From contig NC_061119.1 of assembly GCF_002878395.1 (NCBI RefSeq), positions 40,533,754-40,597,753 of the forward strand: DNA of 64,000 bases, given 5' to 3'. Below, piece after piece: positions 1 through 11,860 of this stretch; the stretch's first letter is position 1; the number at the start of each line of letters is the position of its first letter. This stretch comes from Capsicum annuum. Lineage: Eukaryota > Streptophyta > Magnoliopsida > Solanales > Solanaceae. A program made the position numbers and the translations under genes. The notes beneath the pieces are model-generated. The model worked only from the letters and a program-made list of their open reading frames with translations. It was not told the origin of the DNA and did no database searches.

Positions 1-1024
1 AAATAAGTTCCTACTTCATTGTTATGGCATTGATGACTCCAAAACACTTCATTGATGTGACAATGAGTTCTTACTTCATCGTTATTACATTGATGGTCTA
101 TTTATATGTCTCTTATTGATGTATAATTGTTTCAAAGTATCAAAAATGTGGTGGCGACCGAAATAAAAATCTTAAAGATTAATTGAACTAAGTGATGGAA
201 GTTCTCTCTTATCGGGTGGTATCCTAGGGGCATAAGCCTATCATGGGTCGATCCCTATTTATGTGTTTATGGGTAGTATCCCAGGGGCATAAGCCTATCA
301 TAGGTCGATACCAGTTGATATGTACTGGAGGCAGCCTAATGGTCACAGTACAATACAGTAATGATTACAAAGATGTTAAGAACGAAGGTAAAGTGATTGA
401 TTAAATACAATGTACAGGTTGTCACAAGTTCTAGTAAGTATGGTCCACTCCTATTACGATTTATTCACTTGTTTCTGATTTATATTGAGCTCCTATATCA
501 TATGTGATTATCTACAGCTTTACATACTCAGTATATATTTCGTACTGACGTTCCTCATGGGGGACCTGCATTTCATGCTGTAGGCACAGGTATCTTAACT
601 CATACACGGCACAAGTAGGAGCCAGGATATCCAGCTGCTTTTGGTGAGCTCCAGTTTGCTTCGCGTCTTTCCATGTCAAATCCAGTCACTTTTGGTATTG
701 TATAGAAGTTAGTTATATGGCGGGGTGTGTCTCGACCTTAGTTAAACTTTGTGTATTATCTAGAGGCTTTGTAGACCTAATGTACAATCAAGGTGGTGTT
801 TTGTTAATAGACGTGATGGCTCCAACGGCCAAGTATTGTATGTATATATATATGTGTGCTCGAGCTTATACAGGTGATTATTTGCTTTTATATGCGACAT
901 AATGCTGTCCGAATTTTGGGTTGTCATAGAGGTATACATGGGAAGTATAAGGTTATGAGCTGGTTCTCCTAGGCCTTCTTGGTGCCGGGTGCCAGTCCAC
1001 CCCAATAGGATTTGAGGCGTGACA
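1..1024 (+). repeat. 5' LTR of the chromovirus, right part only
   Basis: Matches the right part of the 3' LTR (about 8471-9431) almost throughout and ends with the same GAGGCGTGACA. It carries a local duplication that the 3' LTR lacks: the phrase around CAGGGGCATAAGCCTATCAT occurs twice (about 219-252 and 270-307) against once near 8697. Short open frames at 717-902 and 760-1005 lie within it and recur in the other LTR; they are not genes. Confidence 0.92.
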
Positions 1025-1026
1025 AA

Positions 1027-1039
1027 GGTGCTATCAGAG
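1027..1039 (+). other. Primer-binding site, initiator tRNA-Met type
   Basis: GGTGCTATCAGAG lies two bases after the LTR end. It resembles the usual plant retroelement site TGGTATCAGAG with a few changes. Its place directly after the LTR supports the call. Confidence 0.7.
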
Positions 1040-1241
1040 AAGTTCGTCCTAGTGAGTCTACAAAGCTGGGTCTACATAGAGTCTTGTTTATCGGTGTATC
1101 ATGCATCGTATCTATAAACAGGAGGCTATGGACATTTAGGAATTGTTTCTTTTCTTCATGTCTTAGATCGTGCGATAGAGCCTATATTGTATATGAAGTC
1201 ATAGTTGACCACTGAATTCGTTTGTTTCTCTTATTATAGTA

Positions 1242-2440
1242 ATGATGCCGGTTACCAGAAGCAAGAATACCGGTAAACAAGTAGATATGGCTGCCGGAGA
1301 GGGGACTAGTAAGTCACCTACTATACCAACTAATCAAAGTGAGGCTCCAGTTGAGCATGCATCAGAAAATCCTTCCACTTTAGAAGAAATAAGGGGGAGG
1401 AGAACTATATCCTCAGAGCCACCTATTAATGCTGTTGATCAAGATCTTAGAAATGCAGTGCAACTTTTGACTCATATGATTGCTGGGCAAGCTCAAGGGC
1501 AAGCTATTCCTACCACGGGTCCTAGTGGTACAGATAGGTCGGCTAGCCTTCGAACACAGGATTTTCTTAAGATGGATCCTCCCACTTTTACTGGATCAGA
1601 TCTTAATGAGGACTTACAGGACTTTATTGATCAAATTCGAAGGGCCTTAGATGTTATGCATGTAATGGGTAGAGAGATAGTGGAGTTAGCGGCGTATAAA
1701 TTCAAAGGGAAGGCTATATATTGGTACGAGGACTGGAAATGATCTATGGGTATTGATGCACCCCTAGCTACTTGGAAAGCGTTCAAAGAGGCATTTCTTG
1801 ATCATTATCTTCCATTTGAGATTCATCAGGCCTGTGCAAATCACTTTTTAAATCTTTATCAGGGGAATATAAGCGTGAGGGAGTACAGTCTCTGATTTAA
1901 TTCCTTGTCGAGATATGCTCCTAATATTGTAGCTACTATGGATGACAGAGTTCATCAATATGTGGATAGGCTAGATCCATATATGGTTAGAGATTGTACT
2001 ATTGCAGCTTTGAACAAAGATATGGACATAGCGAGGATCCAAGCTTTTGCACAGAAAATGAAAGATCAGAGGCAGAGGAGAAGAACAAAGGAATTAGAAA
2101 GACGATATTCCAAAAGGGCCAGATCTACAGGGCAGTTTATGGCATCCCAAGGAGGGTTCAGACCACAGTTTTCTGCTAGACCACCTAGGCCATTATCTTC
2201 TTATTCTGTAGCTAGTTCCCTACCACAGTTCCAAGGGTCTAGAGGAAATCAATTTGGGCACAGAAGTGAGAGTCAGAGTTCGTGGACAGTGGGGTACCAG
2301 GGCAAGGGAATATAAGCCAATCGAGACCTCCTCGAGAGCCATGCAATAAATATGGAAGGTATCATTTAGGCGCATGTCACTGGGGACCAATGTTTGCTTT
2401 TGGTGCGGTATGTCGGAGCATATGATGAGAGAATGTCCAC
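1242..2440 (+). pseudogene. Chromovirus gag relic
   Basis: One frame from the ATG at 1242 reads an acidic N-terminus, then a retrotransposon gag (capsid-like) region around 1560-2050, but is cut by TGA at 1740, TGA at 1893 and TAA at 2313. After a frame change the nucleocapsid end is still visible: a zinc knuckle CFWCGMSEHMMREC (C-x2-C-x4-H-x4-C) at about 2394-2435, preceded by a decayed cysteine motif from 2342. Gag normally forms the particle and binds the RNA. The stops and shift make this copy non-functional. The stretch between the LTR and 1242 is leader sequence. Confidence 0.88.
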
Positions 2441-2630
2441 GAAGGGGCATAGGGGGTATGGCATGACCTATGGGGTCATTTGTTGCATCATCATCATTGA
2501 TGCCTTATTCAGGAAGGGGTGCACAACCAATGGGTCGTGTTAGAGGTGATAGAGGAGCCACGAGTTCTAGCGGGGCTCAAAATCGTAGTATACTCTAGAA
2601 GATCGACAAAATTTAGAGGCTTCCCCAGAT

Positions 2631-3130
2631 ATGGTTACGGGTACGTTGTCTATCTTTTCATTCGATGTATATACCTTAATTGATCCCGATTCTACATTAT
2701 CTTATGTTACTCCATTGTTTGCTGGAAAGTTTGAAAGAATACCCGAACTATTAGTTAAGCCATTTAAAGTGTCCACACCGGTTGGGGAATCTATTATAGC
2801 TAAAAGGGTTTACCAAAAATGCATAGTAACTATTTGTGGTCGTGATACGATGGCTGATCTCATGGAGTTAGAAATGGTAGATTTTGATATTAAATGGGTA
2901 TGGACTGGTTGGCGTCTTGTTATGCCACAATTGTTTGCTGCACGAAAAAGGTATATTTCTATTTTCCAAATAAACCAGTCCTTGAATGGAAAGGTGAAAT
3001 TGGCGCGCCAAGAGGTAGATTTATTTCTTATTTTAAGGCAAGAAGAATGATTTCCAAGGGATACATATATCATTTAGTTAGAGTAAGGGATACAGAAGCG
3101 GAGCCACTAACTCTTCAGCTGTTCCGATGG
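2631..3130 (+). pseudogene. Chromovirus aspartic protease relic
   Basis: The retropepsin-like motif is seen as ALIDPGST-type sequence changed to TLIDPDST near codon 17, so the glycine after the catalytic aspartate region is replaced by Asp. The frame shifts near 2892: the following protease-RT linker, with GMDWLASCYA, continues in another frame from 2894 to 3133. The protease would cut the polyprotein; this copy is broken. Confidence 0.85.
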
Positions 3131-4577
3131 TAAATGAATTTTCTAATGTATTTCCTGAAGATCTTCTAGGTTTGCCTTCTGAACGAGAAGTAGAGTTTGG
3201 TATTGATGTAATACCAGGCACCCAACTAATCTCCATTCCTCCGTATATAATGGCCCCAACAAAATTACGAGAATTGAAGGAGCAATTGAAAGATTTGCTA
3301 GAGAAGGGATTTATAAGGCCTAGTATGTCCCTCTGTGGAGCACCAGTGTTATTTGTGCGCAAAAAGGATGGCTCTCTGAGGATGTGTATTGATTATCGGC
3401 AATTGAATAAGGTGACTATTAAGAATAAATAAGAATTGATGATTTATTTGATCAGTTATAGGGCGCCAAGAGCTTTTCTAAGATTGATTTGAGGTCAGGT
3501 TACCACCAAGTGAGGGTCAAAGAGAAGGATATACCCAAGACAGCTTTTCGAACATGGTATGGTCATTATGAGTTTCAATTTATGTCATTTGGGCTAACAA
3601 ATGCACCCACAACTTTTATGGATTTGATGAATAGGGTGTTTAAGCCATTCCTAGATGTATTTGTGATAGTTTTTATAGATGATATTCTAGTTTATTCTAG
3701 ATCATAAAAGGACCATGCCAATCACTTACGACAGGCATTGCAGACTCTTCGTGATTGTAAGCTTTATGTAAAGTTCTCTAAATATGAGTTTTGGTTAAAG
3801 TCGGTGTCATTTTTGGGTCATATTGTATCTAGTGAAGGGATAAAGGTTGATGCTCAAAAGATAGAAGCTGTGAAGAACTGGCCAAGGCCCACAACGCCTA
3901 CGGAGATTCATAGTTTTCTCGGGTTGGCCGGTTATTATAGAAGGTTTTTTGAAGGCTTTTCTTCCATTTCAACACCCTTAACCAAGCTAACCCATAAAGC
4001 ATCCAAATTCCAATGGAATGATGCCTGTGAGGAGTTTTCAAGATTTAAAGAACAAGTTGATTTCTACACTAGTGTTGGCACTTCCAGAAGGTACCGAAGG
4101 GTATACAGTGTATTGTAATGCTTCCAGAATTAGTTTTGGATTTGTATTGATGCAGCATGGTAAGGTAATAGCATATGCTTTTAGACAATTGCGGCCACAT
4201 GAAAAAATTATCCTACACATGATCTTGAGTTGGCAGCAGTTATTTTTGGTTTAAAGATATGGTGCCATTACTTATATGGGGTTTATGTTGATATATATAC
4301 TGACCATAAGATCTTGCAATATATTTTTAATCAGAAGGATCTAAATTTAAGGCAGCAGAGATGGCTTGAACTATTAAAGGACTACGATGTTGATATCTTG
4401 TACCATTCAGAGAAAGAAAATGTGGTAGCTGATGCGTTAAGTCGTAAGGCTATGATGGCGCCTATAGAAAGGCAAGGGATGATTAAAGATCTTCACCAGT
4501 TAGCTAGTTTGGGAGTTCGCCTTCTTGAAACTTTGGATAAAGAGCTTATCGTACATAATGCTGCAGAATCTTATTAG
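3127..4577 (+). pseudogene. Chromovirus reverse transcriptase and RNase H relic
   Basis: RT fingers and palm are recognisable in pieces. 3127-3432 carries [20 protein letters not shown] and ends at a TAA. 3489-3707 carries [17 protein letters not shown] and the catalytic FIDDIL. 3738-4118 carries [11 protein letters not shown]. RNase H follows with YCNAS (the first catalytic Asp is changed to Asn) at 4018-4254 and YTDHK plus NVVADALSR at 4230-4577. At least four stops or shifts break the chain. In the family this unit copies RNA into DNA and removes the template. Confidence 0.92.
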
Positions 4578-4702
4578 TAGCTAAAGTGAAAGAGAAGTAA
4601 TATGCAGATCCTATTTTATTACAGCTTAAGGAGAAATTTTAGAGTGGTACGACCAAGGCATTTGAGCTTACGCAAGAAGGAGTACTTCAGTGTCAAAACC
4701 GA

Positions 4703-5806
4703 TTGTGTGTGCTAGATGTAGACGGGCTAAGAAAGAATATTATGACAGAGACACATTGTTCAAGGTATTCCATTCATCTAGGATCAAACAAAATGTATCA
4801 AGATTTGAAAGATATGTATTGGTGGAAAGACATGAAGAAGAGCATTTCAGAATTTTTAGCTGAATGTCCAAATTTTCAAAGAGTTAAAGTTGAGCACCAA
4901 AAACCCGGAGGTTATATGCAATGCATTGATCTTCCAGCTTGGAAGATCAATNNNNNNNNNNNNNNNNNNNNNNNNNNNNNNNNNNNNNNNNNNNNNNNNN
5001 NNNNNNNNNNNNNNNNNNNNNNNNNNNNNNNNNNNNNNNNNNNNNNNNNNNAAGATTTGAAAGATATGTATTGGTGGAAAGACATGAAGAAGAGCATTTC
5101 AGAATTTTTAGCTGAATGTCCAAATTTTCAAAGAGTTAAAGTTGAGCACCAAAAACCCGGAGGTTATATGCAATGCATTGATCTTCCAAGCTGGAAGTGG
5201 GACATGATCAACATGGATTTTGTTATTGGTTTACCTCGTACATCTCGGAATTTTGATTCTATATGGGTGATTGTTGATAGCCTTACCAAATCCATACATT
5301 TCCTACCAGTTAGGACCACTTACACAGTTGAAGAGTATGCAAAGCTGTACATTAAAGAGATAGTCCGATTACATGGAGTGCCAATTTCTCTTATATCAAA
5401 TTGGGGAACCCAATTTACCACAAACTTTTGGAAGTCTTTTCAGAGGTGTTTGGGAAAACAAGTGAAGTTGAGTACAACTTTTCACCCTCAAACAGATGGA
5501 CAAGCAGAACGTACCATCCAAATACTTGAAGATATGCTACGAGCTTGTGTAATAGATTTTAAGGGCAACTGGGATAATCATTTACCTCTTATTGAGTTTG
5601 CCTACAATAATAGCTATTATTCAAGTATCAAAATGGAACCATATGAAGCTTTATATAGAAGGAAGTGTAGATCACCAATAGGATGGTTCGAAGTGGGTGA
5701 AACTATTTTGTTCAGACCGGATCTTGTTTTTCAAGCCATAGAGAAGGTTAAAGTAATTCAGCAACGACTAAAAATAGCCCAAACTCGACACATCATATGC
5801 GGTTAG
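4703..5806 (+). pseudogene. Chromovirus integrase relic, interrupted by an assembly gap
   Basis: The open frame runs across the N gap at 4952-5051 only because N codons are not stops, and the 145 bases before the gap are repeated after it, so the apparent length is inflated. The N-terminal zinc finger is damaged: the second cysteine of the CPxC pair reads CPNF. In the core, WDMINMDFVIGLP keeps the first Asp, LISNWGTQF has Asn for the second catalytic Asp, and GQAERT keeps the Glu. With one DDE residue lost, strand transfer activity is not expected. Confidence 0.9.
4952..5051. other. Assembly gap (100 N) with duplicated flanks
   Basis: Exactly 100 N. The approximately 145 bases 4800-4945 are repeated almost exactly at 5052-5197, so the gap joins two overlapping contig ends that were not merged. 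The left contig tip is a short perfect foldback (ATTGATCTTCCA, three bases, TGGAAGATCAAT). Confidence 0.95.
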
Positions 5807-6287
5807 TAGAAGGAGAGGGCTAGAGTTTTCTATAGGTGATTGGGTATTTTTAAAGGTATCACCAATGAAAGGGGTAATGAGATTTGGCAAGAAAGGGAAG
5901 TTGAGTCCAGGTTATATAGGCCCGTATAAGATTACTCGAAGGTTTGGACAAGTTGCATATGAATTAGAGCTACCCTAAGAGCTCTTATCAATACATTCGG
6001 TATTTCATGTGTTAATGCTTTGAAAGTGCATCGGAGATCCATCACATATCACTTCTACTGAGGATGTGCAAGTTGTGGAAGATCTTACCTATGAGGAAGT
6101 GCCCATTGCTATTCTAGATCGCCAAGTTAAGAAGATGAGAAGTAAAGAGATAGCATCTGTGAAAGTACGTTGGAGAAATCTTCAAAGGGAAGAGATTACA
6201 TGGGAAGCTGAGGAAGCAATGAAATCTAAGTACCCTCATTTGTTCAAAGATGAAGAGGAAGTTCAAGAAACGGAGTTAGAACATTAA
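5807..6287 (+). pseudogene. Integrase C-terminus (GPY/F) and chromodomain
   Basis: A GPY/F-type module is visible in a shifted frame around 5880-5960 (PGYIGPYKI), then after stops a chromodomain is open at 6066-6287 with EVPIAILDRQVKKMRSKEIA, VKVRWRN and EITWEAEEAM. In chromoviruses this domain directs integration toward particular chromatin marks. The chromodomain is the longest undamaged module of the element, but it is cut off from the integrase by the upstream stops. Confidence 0.88.
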
Positions 6288-6391
6288 CAAGTAATATATG
6301 CATAGTATTTATGTGATGATGTGAATATTAATGATGGACTTGAACTTGTTTCGGTTGAATAACTACGCTAACATTCGAGGATGAATGTCCT

Positions 6392-6405
6392 AAAGGGGGG
6401 AAGGA
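6392..6405 (+). other. Polypurine tract
   Basis: AAAGGGGGGAAGGA directly precedes the TGTAACACCCC start of the 3' LTR, as expected for the plus-strand primer of reverse transcription. Confidence 0.85.
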
Positions 6406-9400
6406 TGTAACACCCCGTATTCAAGTATGTGTATTGGTGTATTCAAGTACGTGTATTGGTCTTATTTATATGAAATTAATTTTTTTATTTTATTTATAGC
6501 AGAATTTGCCCGTCGATGGTTCCATGCGAAGGTTATTGAATAAGATTTCCAACGATATAAATATTTCCAAAAATGGATAGGTTTTGGATATAATCGAGCA
6601 CGTTCGAAACTATAAAACGGTGGCCGGGATATTTGGGAATAGTTAATGTGCAGGAAAATTTCCTGCACACAAACTACTGAGGCCAGCGGAATTTTTGGGT
6701 CAACTTCGAATGATCATAACTCCCTTAATATAATGAACTGGGAGAGCTGTGACCTATGAAAAGAAATATCTTTGAGTCTTATTTCCAATGCAATTGGTTT
6801 CATCCAAATCCAACATCTGATTAAGGATTTATACTCGTTTTACTTCAGCCTATCAAAACAGATTTTTAGGGTCAAATTCGAACGCTCATAACTCCTTGTA
6901 CTGGACGAACTGGGTGGCCTACTTTATATGAAATGCAAGCCCTTTGAATTATCCTTCCAACGATATAAATTTCATCCAAATCTAATAGTAGATCAAAGAG
7001 TTATGGTCGATCTACTTTAGCTTATCAAAACAGTCCACCAAACGACAGATTTGACATTATTTAAATTTTAAAGGCATTTTGGTCATTTCCTATTATATTA
7101 TGGAACAGAATATGCATATATATACATGTATATGAGTTCAAAAATTCATTTTCATCATCAATCATTGGGAAAGAACAAACCCTAGCCAAATTTGACCTTT
7201 AAATTACTTTTGATTCAACCGTAGAAATTCCAAAGTAATCTGATAACTGTGTTTGTCATCTTGAGAGCTTCGAACGGCACCTATTATTTGTGCAAAAAGG
7301 ATTGCATAGTAAAGAGGTGAATTCTAAGGTATGAATATTGTTTGCCTTTGTTCTTTTCCACATATACATNNNNNNNNNNNNNNNNNNNNNNNNNNNNNNN
7401 NNNNNNNNNNNNNNNNNNNNNNNNNNNNNNNNNNNNNNNNNNNNNNNNNNNNNNNNNNNNNNNNNNNNNTCATTTTCATCATCAATCATTGGGAAAGAAC
7501 AAACCCTAGCCAAATTTGACCTTTAAATTACTTTTGATTCAACCGTAGAAATTCCAAAGTAATCTGATAACTGTGTTTGTCATCTTGAGAGCTTCGAACG
7601 GCACCTATTATTTGTGCAAAAAGGATTGCATAGTAAAGAGGTGAATTCTAAGGTATGAATATTGTTTGCCTTTGTTCTTTTCCACATGTATATGTGTGAT
7701 AGAGGATTATATGTATTGGTTGTTACTGAAAGGTGATGGAAATAGGGTTATGGACTATTTTGCATGGTTTGGTTGTATTGAATTGTGGAAGGTGGATATG
7801 GTAATTGAGTTATGAAAGGTGGATATGGTAATTGAGTTAGGGAAGGTGGATATAGTGATATACTATTAAATTGATGATTATTTATGTCTATGGCTCAATT
7901 TGGTTTAATGGATTAGTTGGAGGGATAAATGAATCCAAACTTGATATTGGAGGATATTGTATGAATATACATGGCATGTGAATGTAATTAGAGTATAAGA
8001 GAGTTAAACTGACACCCTTTATAGTGTAATTAAGGCTTACTACTTAACCACTAGTTTGGTGAATTCAAATAATTGAATTGTGACGTTTGGTTGCTAATAC
8101 TAGATTGCTATATATGTTCATTGTAGATAAGTAATCCAAAAAGATGGGAAGTCCATTTGGGACTAGTATTGAAGGTTGACAGTCAGGTGAGTAAAGCATA
8201 CTCTATACCATATCTTTGGCATGAAAGTGAACAATTGTTCTATTAAGAAAGTTTCCAAAGTTATTCAATAACATGTGATCCATAATGGTTTTGTATGATG
8301 TCCTACGTTACCAATGAACTTGTTTCCACCCTACAAGATGTCAAGACATTTCAATACTTATTTGTCTTCCAAATCTTACATGTTTATTGCACTAATAATT
8401 GTCAGAAGGTATCCGGTTACTCAAACAAGATCCATGTGCTATTAATGACTCTAAAACATTTCATTGATATACCAATAAGTTCCTACTTCATTGTTATGGC
8501 ATTGATGACTCCAAAACACTTCATTGATGTGCCAATGAGTTCTTACTTCATCGTTATTGCATTGATGGTCTATTTATATGTCTCTTATTGATGTATAATT
8601 GTTTCAAAGTATCAAAAATGTGGTGGCGACCGAAATAAAAATCTTAAAGATTAATTGAACTAAGTGATGGAAGTTCTCTCTTATCGGGTGGTATCCCAGG
8701 GGCATAAGCCTATCATGGGTTGATCCCAGTTGATATGTACCGGAGGCAGCATAATAATTACAGTACAATATAGTAATGATTACAAAGATGTAAGAACGAA
8801 GGTAAAGTGATTGATTAAATACAATGTACAGGTTGTCACAAGTTCTAGTAAGTGTGGTTTACTCCTATTATGATTTATTCACTTGTTTTTGATTTCTATT
8901 GAGCTCCTATATCATATGTGATTATCTACAGCTTTACATACTCAATACATATTTCATACTGACGTCCCCCATGGGGACCTGCATTTCATGCTGCAGGCAC
9001 AAGTACCTTAGCTGATACACCGCACAAGTAAGAGCCAAGATATCCAGCTGCTTTTGGTGAGCTCCAATTTGCTTTGGGGCTTTTCGTGTCATATCCAGTC
9101 ACTTTTGGTATTGTATAGAAGTTAGTTATATGGTGGGGTGTGTCCCGACCTTAGTTAAACTCTGTGTATTATCTAGAGGCTTTGTAGACCTAATGTACAG
9201 TCAAGGTGGTGTTTTGTTAATAGACGTGATGGCTCCAACGGCCAAGTATTGTATATACATATATATGTGTGCTCGAGCTTATGCAGGTGATTATTTTCTT
9301 TTATATGCGACATGATGCTGTCCTAATTTTGGGTTGTCATAGAGGTATGCATGGGAAGTATAAGGTTATGAGCTGGTTCTCCCAGGCCTCCTCGGTTATG

Positions 9401-9431
9401 GGTGCCAGTCCGCCCCAATAGAGGCGTGACA
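6406..9431 (+). repeat. 3' LTR of the chromovirus
   Basis: Begins TGTAACACCCC and ends GGCGTGACA, with TG...CA termini. It holds degenerate internal repeats around the phrase CATAACTCC (near 6715 and 6886), also present in the solo LTR at 32274-34688, and a 66-base tandem repeat near 8430-8580. The apparent 3026 bases include a 100-N gap and about 220 duplicated bases, so the true length is nearer 2.7 kb. No gene is supported in it. Confidence 0.93.
7370..7469. other. Assembly gap (100 N) with duplicated flanks
   Basis: Exactly 100 N inside the 3' LTR. Bases 7146-7363 recur at 7470-7687 essentially unchanged, so this too is an unmerged overlap. The left tip CACATATACAT is the reverse complement of ATGTATATGTG, which occurs at the same place on the right copy. 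Confidence 0.95.
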
Positions 9432-9884
9432 AAGAGGGTCCAATGTAAGGGTGAGAGGGACCTGTGCAAGGGATGTTTTCAAACATATTTATTTTTTCTG
9501 AGCACTAATATACTTATAATCATGACTGGCAGCAGCAATAATAAGAGGATGGCTGCCACCATCATCAACAACTCTACCAACAACACCCCCAGAAGAAACA
9601 CTCGGATCTGTTGCATTAGGTTGGTCATGAAGAGCTTCAACATTGGGCTGACCTTGCCTAACTTCTCTTCTTATGGATATTAACCTAGCCAATTTCTTAT
9701 TTATTAACTCCATCATTGGGTCTGCTGTTGTATCAATAAGACCTAGAGTAATAAAAGAAGTCATCCACAACTCCTGCTTAGTAGGCATGATCAAAGGATG
9801 CACAACCTATAAAAAAGACAGAAGACATTTAAATCATATAATAATAATTTGCAGTCAGTTGGGTTACTTGTTAACACAACCAAC

Positions 9885-10170
9885 TTATACAACAGATGAT
9901 CTATCTGCCGCAATAGCTGATCTATGTGTCGCAGCAGATTGATAATATGTTGCATTAGATTATCTATCTATTACATAATTTACAGTAGATGGGTAATTTG
10001 TTGTGTTGGGTTAAGAGAACCAAAGCAGCAGATGGTTACTCTATTGTGAAATATGGATTGTCTATCGCAACAAATTACCTATTTGTTGCACTAGTTGCTA
10101 TTAACAGGCAATCTGTTGCAACAGATGACCCATATATCGCAACAGATAGCACATCTGTTTCAATATCTTC
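9885..10170. repeat. Palindrome cluster 1 (TCTGTTGCAACAGA family)
   Basis: Spaced variants of ATCTGTTGCAACAGAT, with a perfect core at 10112-10125. It lies between two coding pieces of the DUF1985 relic and may be an intron or an insertion. Confidence 0.7.
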
Positions 10171-10806
10171 CTTTAAGGCAAATTATTTTAGTTTAACAAA
10201 GACGTACGTCCTCATCCGAATGGTTAAAGAGATCAACCTCCTTAATTTTTTTATTGCTCTTTGCAGCCAACCACCTAAGGATCCTTGGATGAGAAACCTC
10301 ATTCGAATAATCCTTGAACTGCTTTCAGAGGGGAGAAAAGGATTAAAATGCACAAGCCTAAAAAATGTAAATAGGAAGCAAGAAAAAAAAGTCATAATAA
10401 CTATATTCAATATAAATTAATGGATGAGTAAAAATAGTGAGTAATTTTACCATGAAAGCCCAAGAAAAATCGTATAATGTGATCGTCCCTAGGGATTGAT
10501 TTGTCAGTAAATATTTGACAGACAATTAGTAGTTGTCATATCCCCAGGAATAATCGTTGAATTTCTCAAAATCATCAGCAAACGCCAACAAATCATCTTC
10601 TATGACTTTCCTGACGTCTCTTGCCAATATAATGAAATGGACAAACCAAACTAAGCATAATTTCTCCCTGTACTACTTTGGTATGGTTTTATCCTCAAGA
10701 ATTTGCTGTCAAATCCCCCAATTCGTAGCTACGTCCAACAATGCTAAACAACCTAGCTTTTTTTCCTTGCGTTTGTTGGTTTTAGGTGACGGTTGCTTGG
10801 ACAATG

Positions 10807-11244
10807 TCTTGGAACTTTTGTGTGGTATTTCCTTGATGAGAGTTTCTTATAGAAGATCGCATCTCAAGCTCTTTACTATGGCAAACTCTTTCAATCCAAA
10901 ACAAACTGGCATGCTACAGAAGTTGATTCAGATATCATCTATCTGTTTGTCCCTCTCCGTCAAATCTTTATCACTCCCACGTACTTGATCCTGCACTTGA
11001 GAAGACCATATACCATGCTTATATTCCTTGGACCTTTTGTGGGGTGTTTCCTTGATGAGAGTTTTTTCTAGATGATCGCATCTCAAGCCCGTCACTATGG
11101 CAAACTCTTTCAATCCAAAACAAACTGGCATGCCACAGTAGTTGATCTAGATATCATCTATCTATTTTCCCCTCTCCATCAAATCTTTATCACCTCCACA
11201 TACTTAATCCTGCGCTTGAGAAGACCATATACCATGCTCATTTG
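10807..11244 (-). repeat. 219-base tandem duplication within the DUF1985 relic
   Basis: 10807-11025 and 11026-11244 are near-identical head-to-tail copies. 219 bases is 73 codons, so the duplication is in frame. Both copies carry the FGLKEFAIVTGL-type coding stretch (CCAAAACAAACTGGCATGC in each on the plus strand). Confidence 0.85.
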
Positions 11245-11764
11245 GAAACAGACAGTGTGATCCTCAGGCAGCTTAAGAAAGTATGCAAAGCATCTCTTCT
11301 TAAAAAGTCTGTCTATGTTTTCATTTTTCATAATACTCCTAAATTCATCAATACCTTTCCCCAACTAACATTTAAGTACAAAATCATTAGTTACTTCTAC
11401 AGGGTCATCTATCGGCATCACAACTCGAAACCTGTCAATACTAATGGTTTTGACAGGATCATGCTGGGATTTCATTATTAATTCACTCCCAATTGGTGAG
11501 AAGGAGTTCTCACTTTTCTCAGCTTTATTTTGCCCTAACTGATATATTCAAAAAGTTTCTCCGAATCTATCTGTACTCTAGCCTTTTTTGTTAGGTGGTC
11601 AGAAGTTGATCCACTTTCAGTTTCTTTTCTTTTGGGAGACATCTTTTAACTACAAATTACAAAAAAACAAAAAATACATTACATTAAATGTCTATATAAT
11701 TTTTTAAAAAAAGGTAAGACAAATTTCAATAAATTATTATACACCATATTATAAAAAATACTCC

Positions 11765-11860
11765 AACAGATAAATCATTAGTTGGAATAGATGGGAATCT
11801 GTTTGAAGACCTATTTAATATCTCTCAACAGATCTTCCACCTGTTGCAATAAATAGACCA
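11765..11860. repeat. Palindrome cluster 2, degenerate
   Basis: Variants CAACAGATAAATC, GGAATCTGTTTG and CAACAGATCTTCCACCTGTTGCAA, overlapping the 3' end of the glycine-rich ORF. Confidence 0.5.

Larger units (their letters stand above)
1..9431 (+). mobile_element. Ty3/gypsy chromovirus (Tekay-like), nearly complete, dead
   Basis: Order is 5' LTR (cut by the window start), primer-binding site, gag, protease, reverse transcriptase, RNase H, integrase, chromodomain, polypurine tract, 3' LTR. The chromodomain after the integrase places it among chromoviruses, and the 3-kb LTR with a TGTAACACCCC start fits the Tekay/Del group. Every coding domain has in-frame stops or frameshifts, and several catalytic residues are changed, so it cannot move by itself. 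The two LTRs look more than 90% alike by eye over the last 400 bases, so the insertion is moderately old. The 5 bases after the 3' LTR are AAGAG; the matching duplication lies outside the window. Two assembly gaps lie inside the element. Confidence 0.93.
9432..11642 (-). pseudogene. DUF1985-domain protein relic (Ulp1/transposon-associated family)
   Basis: The minus strand opens with MSPKRKETESGSTSDHLTKK from the ATG at 11642, hits a stop after about 35 codons, and continues in pieces. 11179-11364 carries TVCFQMSMVYGLLKRRI, 10928-11131 carries FGLKEFAIVTGLRCD (the DUF1985 signature), about 10480-10640 carries FEKFNDYSWGYDNY and 9489-9803 carries a hydrophilic C-terminal linker. DUF1985 proteins are plant proteins usually linked to Ulp1-like cysteine proteases carried by Mutator-type transposons; no protease domain is seen here. 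The reading continues up to the end of the gypsy LTR at 9431, so that element probably inserted into this gene. Many stops: dead. Domain call from memory of the family, not from a search. Confidence 0.7.

Noticed and set aside
717..902. 61-codon frame also seen at 9130-9315
   Set aside because: Conserved only because both lie in LTRs of one element.
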